Assembly: GCA_947373185.1 (NCBI GenBank)
Contig: CANBWP010000007.1
Coordinates: 37,365-101,364, forward strand
Direction: 5' to 3'
DNA length: 64,000 nucleotides
Source: Comamonadaceae bacterium
GTDB taxonomy: Bacteria > Pseudomonadota > Gammaproteobacteria > Burkholderiales > Burkholderiaceae_C
The notes below the pieces were generated by a model that saw nothing but the letters and a program-made list of their open reading frames with translations, was not told the DNA's origin and ran no database searches. Both the position numbers and the translations under genes were made by a program. Positions 60,722 to 64,000 of this stretch are shown here, piece by piece. How positions within the stretch are numbered: the first letter of the stretch is position 1; the number at the start of each line of letters is the position of its first letter.

Positions 60722-61636
60722 TTAAATGGCTGGCGGAGCGGGTGCCAACAAATCGTTCAGCAAGGGCGTGATGGCCGCAATGTCTTCTCGTTGCTTGAAC
60801 AAAATGCCCACGGTATCTTGAACCACCTCGGGGTCCAAGGTGAGCGTGTCCAAGGCGACCAAGGCCTTGGCCCATTCGACACTTTCGGCAATGCCAGGTG
60901 CGCGTTGAAATGCGCTGGCAAATGGCTGACTGCGCAAGCGGCCCACAAACTCTGCAACTTGTTCTGTGAGTTGGGCGCTGGCCTCTGGCACCTGTGATCG
61001 AACCACGGCCAACTCACGTTCCCGGTCGGGGTAGTCCATCCATTGGTACAAGCAACGGCGTTTGACGGCATCGTTCAAGTCGCGCGTGCGGTTGCTGGTG
61101 AGAAGGGTGACGGGCGCCACATCAGCCTGGATGGTGCCCAGTTCTGGGATGCTGACTTGGTATTCACCCAAGTACTCGAGCAAGAAAGCTTCAAAGGGTT
61201 CGTCCGCACGGTCCACTTCATCGATCAGGAGCAGTGCACCCGGCGCTGGTGTTTGCAATGCTTGAAGGAGAGGGCGTTTGACCAAGAAGCGTTGTTGATA
61301 CAGCTCGCGCTCCATGTCATGTCCTAGTGCGCCTGAATCGCTTGCCGCAGCGCGCATGTGCAGCAATTGTGCCGCATGGTTCCATTCGTAAAGGGCCTCG
61401 CGCTGCTCCATGCCGTCATAGCATTGCAGGCGAATGAGCGGGCGTCCCAAGACTTTGGCCAAGGCTTTGGCCAGCTCGGTTTTGCCAACGCCGGGTTCAC
61501 CTTCTAGGAGAAGAGGGCGCTCTAATTTGAGGCTCAAAAAAACGGCGGTGATGAGCCGCCGTTCCGCGAAATAGCCCACGCCTTCTAAGGCCTGGGCAAG
61601 TTCGTCGATGCTTTTGAAAGTGTCTTTTGCGGTCAT
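60722..61636 (-). CDS. coxD: MoxR-family AAA+ ATPase CoxD
   Basis: AAA+ ATPase of 304 residues: Walker A EGEPGVGKTELAKALA (about residue 45), Walker B LLIDEVDRADEPFEAFLLE, sensor TSNRTRDLNDAVKRRCLYQWMDYP with the Arg finger. In the CODH system CoxD is needed for assembly of the Cu/S-Mo centre; in form II-type loci it probably assists Mo-enzyme maturation. The start overlaps the coxM stop as ATGA. Confidence 0.92.
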   Translation of the reverse strand: MTAKDTFKSIDELAQALEGVGYFAERRLITAVFLSLKLERPLLLEGEPGVGKTELAKALAKVLGRPLIRLQCYDGMEQREALYEWNHAAQLLHMRAAASDSGALGHDMERELYQQRFLVKRPLLQALQTPAPGALLLIDEVDRADEPFEAFLLEYLGEYQVSIPELGTIQADVAPVTLLTSNRTRDLNDAVKRRCLYQWMDYPDRERELAVVRSQVPEASAQLTEQVAEFVGRLRSQPFASAFQRAPGIAESVEWAKALVALDTLTLDPEVVQDTVGILFKQREDIAAITPLLNDLLAPAPPAI

Positions 61637-62424
61637 CCGTTCGCCTGTTTCACCGCCCTTTGGGTTTGCACGGTGATCAGGTGAGCGCGATAGGCCTTTG
61701 AAGCGTGCAGGTCGGCATTGAGATCCGTAGAGTCTACCGCGACACCGGCAACTGCTTCGGGTGTGAAGCTTTTGCTCAAAGCAGCTTCAAGGCCAGCATG
61801 ACGGAACACGCCATTGCCTGCGCCTGTAATGGCCACGCGAGCGCCACCAGCGGTTTGCGCAACAAACACGCCGACCAAGGCAAAGCGTGAGGCGGGTTGG
61901 TTGAATTTGGCGTACGCCGCTTTGCTGGGAATGGGGAAACTGACCGAGGTGATGATTTCACCGGCATCCAATGCGGTGGTGTACAGGCCTTGGAAAAAGT
62001 CGTCGGCCTTGATGGCACGCTTGTCAGTGTTGACCGTGGCACCCAAAGCCAACAAGGCGCTGGGGTAGCAAGCTGCGGGGTCGTTGTTGGCCACAGAGCC
62101 ACCGATGGTGCCCATGGAGCGAACTTGCTTGTCGCCAATGTTGTTGGCCAAAGCTGCCAAGCCAGGAATGTGCTGTTTGACGTCTGCGTTGTCGGCCACG
62201 TCTTGGTGACGCGTCATGGCGCCAATGACGATGTTGTTGCCGTCTTTTTTGACACCGGCCAAACCGCTGATGGCCGCCAAGTCAACCAAGGTTTCGGGTT
62301 GCTGCAGGCGTTGCTTCATGGCAGCAATCATGGTTTGACCACCGGCCAAAACTTGGCCACCGGTTTGTGCCAGTTTTTGTGCGTCTGCCAGTGCAGTGGG
62401 GCGCTCGTAGTTGAATGCGTACAT
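61633..62424 (-). CDS. coxM: FAD-binding subunit of a molybdenum hydroxylase (CoxM)
   Basis: Medium (FAD) subunit of an xanthine-dehydrogenase-family enzyme, 263 residues from ATG 62424 (MYAFNYERPTALADAQ); the track start adds 27 codons. FAD motifs AGGQTMIAAMKQRL and TIGGSVANNDPAA are clear. It sits between coxL (22 nt) and coxD (overlap ATGA). With the form II-type coxL next door this is a CODH-like or other aldehyde/purine-type hydroxylase; CO oxidation is not certain. Confidence 0.92.
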   Translation of the reverse strand: MYAFNYERPTALADAQKLAQTGGQVLAGGQTMIAAMKQRLQQPETLVDLAAISGLAGVKKDGNNIVIGAMTRHQDVADNADVKQHIPGLAALANNIGDKQVRSMGTIGGSVANNDPAACYPSALLALGATVNTDKRAIKADDFFQGLYTTALDAGEIITSVSFPIPSKAAYAKFNQPASRFALVGVFVAQTAGGARVAITGAGNGVFRHAGLEAALSKSFTPEAVAGVAVDSTDLNADLHASKAYRAHLITVQTQRAVKQANG

Positions 62425-62446
62425 GGTAAATACTCCGAATTTTGAA

Positions 62447-64000
62447 TTAGGCCTTGGCGGCTTGAATGGCTTCCCACACGCGGTGCGGGGTGGCAGGCAT
62501 GTCAAAGTCTTTGACGCCCACAGGGGCCAGTGCGTCTAGCACGGCGTTGATCACGGCTGGGGGTGAGCCAATGGCGCCGGCTTCGCCGCAACCTTTGGTG
62601 CCCAAAGGATTGGTGGTGCAAGGGGTGCACTCGTGACCGATGGCGAAATCGGGGAAGTCGTCGGCGCGGGGCATGGTGTAGTCCATGAAAGAGCCGGTTA
62701 AGAGTTGACCGGTTTCTTTGTCGTAGACACAGTTTTCCATCAGGGCTTGGCCAATGCCTTGCACCAAACCGCCGTGCACTTGACCTTCCACAATCATGGG
62801 GTTGATGATGGTGCCGAAGTCGTCAACGGCCGTGAACTTGTCCACTTTGGTGACGCCTGTTTCGGGGTCGATTTCCACTTCACAAATGTAAGTGCCTGCA
62901 GGGAAGGTGAAGTTGGTGGGGTCGTAGAACGCAGTTTCGTTCAGGCCTGGCTCCAACTTGTCCAAGGGGTAGTTGTGGGGCACATAGGCCGTGAGCGCAA
63001 CAGTACCAAACGGAATCTTTTTGTCGGTGCCTTTCACGCTGAATTCGCCGTTGGCAAAGTCAATGTCAGCATCGCCAGCTTCCATGAGGTGGGCTGCAAT
63101 TTTCTTGGCCTTGGCTTCAATTTTGTCGAGCGCGCGCATCAGTGCCGCACCACCCACAGAAATGGAACGTGAGCCGTAAGTGCCCATGCCGAAAGGCACG
63201 CGGCCGGTGTCGCCGTGAACGATGTCAACGTTTTCAACCGGGATGCCCAAGCGTGCGGCCACCACCTGTGCAAAGGTGGTTTCGTGACCTTGGCCATGGC
63301 TGTGCGAGCCGGTGAACACCGTGACGCTGCCAGTGGGGTGCACGCGAACTTCGCCGCACTCAAACAAGCCAGCGCGAGCGCCCAAAGCGCCTGCTACGTT
63401 GCTGGGGGCCAAGCCGCAAGCTTCGATGTAGCTGGAGTAACCAATGCCGCGCAGCAAGCCTTTGGCGGCACTTGCCGCTTTTCGGGCAGGGAAGCCCGCC
63501 AAGTCGCCCAGTTTGTTGGCGTGGTTCATAAGGGCGTGGAAATCGCCCGTGTCGTACTGCAAAGCCACAGGCGTTTGGTACGGGAACTGCGTGATGAAGT
63601 TCTTGCTGCGAATGGCGTCTTGCGTCATGCCCAACTCGAAGGCGGCGCGGGACACAATGCGTTCGAGCAAGTAAGTGGCTTCTGGTCGACCTGCGCCGCG
63701 ATATGCGTCTACAGGGGCTGTGTTGGTGAACCAAGCGTCCACTTCCACATAAACCTGCGGTGTGGCGTATTGGCCAGCCAACAAAGTGGCGTACAAAATG
63801 GTGGGCACCGCTGTAGAGAACGTCGACAGGTACGCGCCCAAGTTGGCATCGGTGTGCACGCGCAAAGCCAAGAACTTGCCGTCTTTGTCGATGGCCAATT
63901 CGGCGTGGCTGGAATGGTCACGGCCGTGCGCATCGCTTAAGAAAGCTTCTGAGCGATCGCAGTTCCACTTGATGTTGCGGTTGAGCTTTTTAGAAGCCCA
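62447..64000 (-). CDS. coxL: molybdopterin-binding subunit of a form II CODH-like hydroxylase (CoxL), partial
   Basis: Large catalytic Mo subunit of the xanthine oxidase family. The frame is open to base 64000, so 518 residues of a normal ~780-800 are present and the track start (TTG at 63898) is internal. The motif [17 protein letters not shown] matches form II (AYRGAGR), not the form I AYXCSFR of verified CO dehydrogenases. [18 protein letters not shown] and [17 protein letters not shown] (catalytic Glu) are present. coxS would be expected beyond the right edge. CO, aldehyde or another substrate remains open. Confidence 0.93.
   Translation of the reverse strand, partial: WASKKLNRNIKWNCDRSEAFLSDAHGRDHSSHAELAIDKDGKFLALRVHTDANLGAYLSTFSTAVPTILYATLLAGQYATPQVYVEVDAWFTNTAPVDAYRGAGRPEATYLLERIVSRAAFELGMTQDAIRSKNFITQFPYQTPVALQYDTGDFHALMNHANKLGDLAGFPARKAASAAKGLLRGIGYSSYIEACGLAPSNVAGALGARAGLFECGEVRVHPTGSVTVFTGSHSHGQGHETTFAQVVAARLGIPVENVDIVHGDTGRVPFGMGTYGSRSISVGGAALMRALDKIEAKAKKIAAHLMEAGDADIDFANGEFSVKGTDKKIPFGTVALTAYVPHNYPLDKLEPGLNETAFYDPTNFTFPAGTYICEVEIDPETGVTKVDKFTAVDDFGTIINPMIVEGQVHGGLVQGIGQALMENCVYDKETGQLLTGSFMDYTMPRADDFPDFAIGHECTPCTTNPLGTKGCGEAGAIGSPPAVINAVLDALAPVGVKDFDMPATPHRVWEAIQAAKA

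Noticed and set aside
1-64000. CRISPR arrays, insertion sequences, integrases, tRNA-linked attachment sites
   Set aside because: None seen by reading; no regularly spaced repeats, transposase motifs or tRNA cloverleaf-like sequences were recognised. A dedicated search (for example tRNAscan, CRISPR finder) could not be run here.
62447-64000. Calling the hydroxylase a proven aerobic CO dehydrogenase
   Set aside because: The active-site loop is form II (AYRGAGR), which is not diagnostic for CO oxidation.

Overview
The window looks like chromosomal DNA of a betaproteobacterium of the order Burkholderiales, most likely Comamonadaceae (a freshwater Limnohabitans/Rhodoferax-type organism). The evidence is the overall gene style: Bug-type tripartite tricarboxylate binding proteins, a BPSS1780-family membrane protein, a ThrB-II homoserine kinase next to polA, an xseB-ispA-dxs isoprenoid block, a Sox/Fcc sulfur oxidation locus and a form II cox-type locus. 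This assignment is inferred from protein families, not from a marker gene. I saw no rRNA, tRNA, CRISPR array, insertion sequence or prophage gene.

Layout. 1-22.5 kb is mostly housekeeping and nutrient uptake: the 3' part of a gamma-glutamyltransferase, an M16 peptidase, a BMP-type ABC binding protein, two Bug binding proteins, dcd, an RhlE-type helicase, a TonB-dependent receptor with a formamidase-like hydrolase, guaC, uvrD, a SlyD-like isomerase, a BPSS1780 membrane protein, thrB, polA and a Nudix hydrolase.

22.5-45.3 kb is a dense sulfur oxidation island. On the minus strand runs soxW-cytochrome c-soxC-soxD-soxY-soxZ-soxA-soxX-soxB-soxH-like, followed by rhodanese, methyltransferase and a 65-residue ORF. 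A second minus-strand unit is trxC-arsR-dsrE-fccA-fccB-cytochrome c4-like. Between them, on the plus strand, lie two tandem YeeE/YedE (TsuA-like) thiosulfate transporters. The left flank has a TauE/SafE exporter, an FNR-type regulator, a tiny DUF3149 gene missing from the ORF track, a rhodanese and an AhpD-like protein. The right flank has OsmC, DUF2892, an amber-interrupted Na+/H+ antiporter gene, a ZIP transporter and a mercaptopyruvate sulfurtransferase. Together they would import thiosulfate, oxidise thiosulfate and sulfide in the periplasm through Sox and flavocytochrome c, handle persulfide sulfur through rhodaneses, DsrE and thioredoxins, and export sulfite. Regulation probably runs through the FNR-type protein (FNR-like boxes occur in four intergenic regions here) and the Cys-containing ArsR repressor.

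45.3-54.2 kb holds an EamA transporter, a Rieske oxygenase, xseB-ispA-dxs and a TRAP transporter (dctQ-dctM plus a convergent TakP-type binding protein). 54.3-64 kb links molybdenum/tungsten to an enzyme that would need it: a ModE-like regulator divergent from tupBCA, then a minus-strand form II coxL-coxM-coxD-coxE-coxG-xdhC operon that runs off the right edge.

The most interesting items are the FNR homologue that lacks one of four cluster cysteines together with its candidate local regulon, CsoR/CstR-like operator sequences with no such repressor in the window, the in-frame amber stop in the antiporter gene, a chain of ATGA-coupled small sulfur genes, and promoter-terminator arrangements in the leaders of guaC and the Rieske gene.
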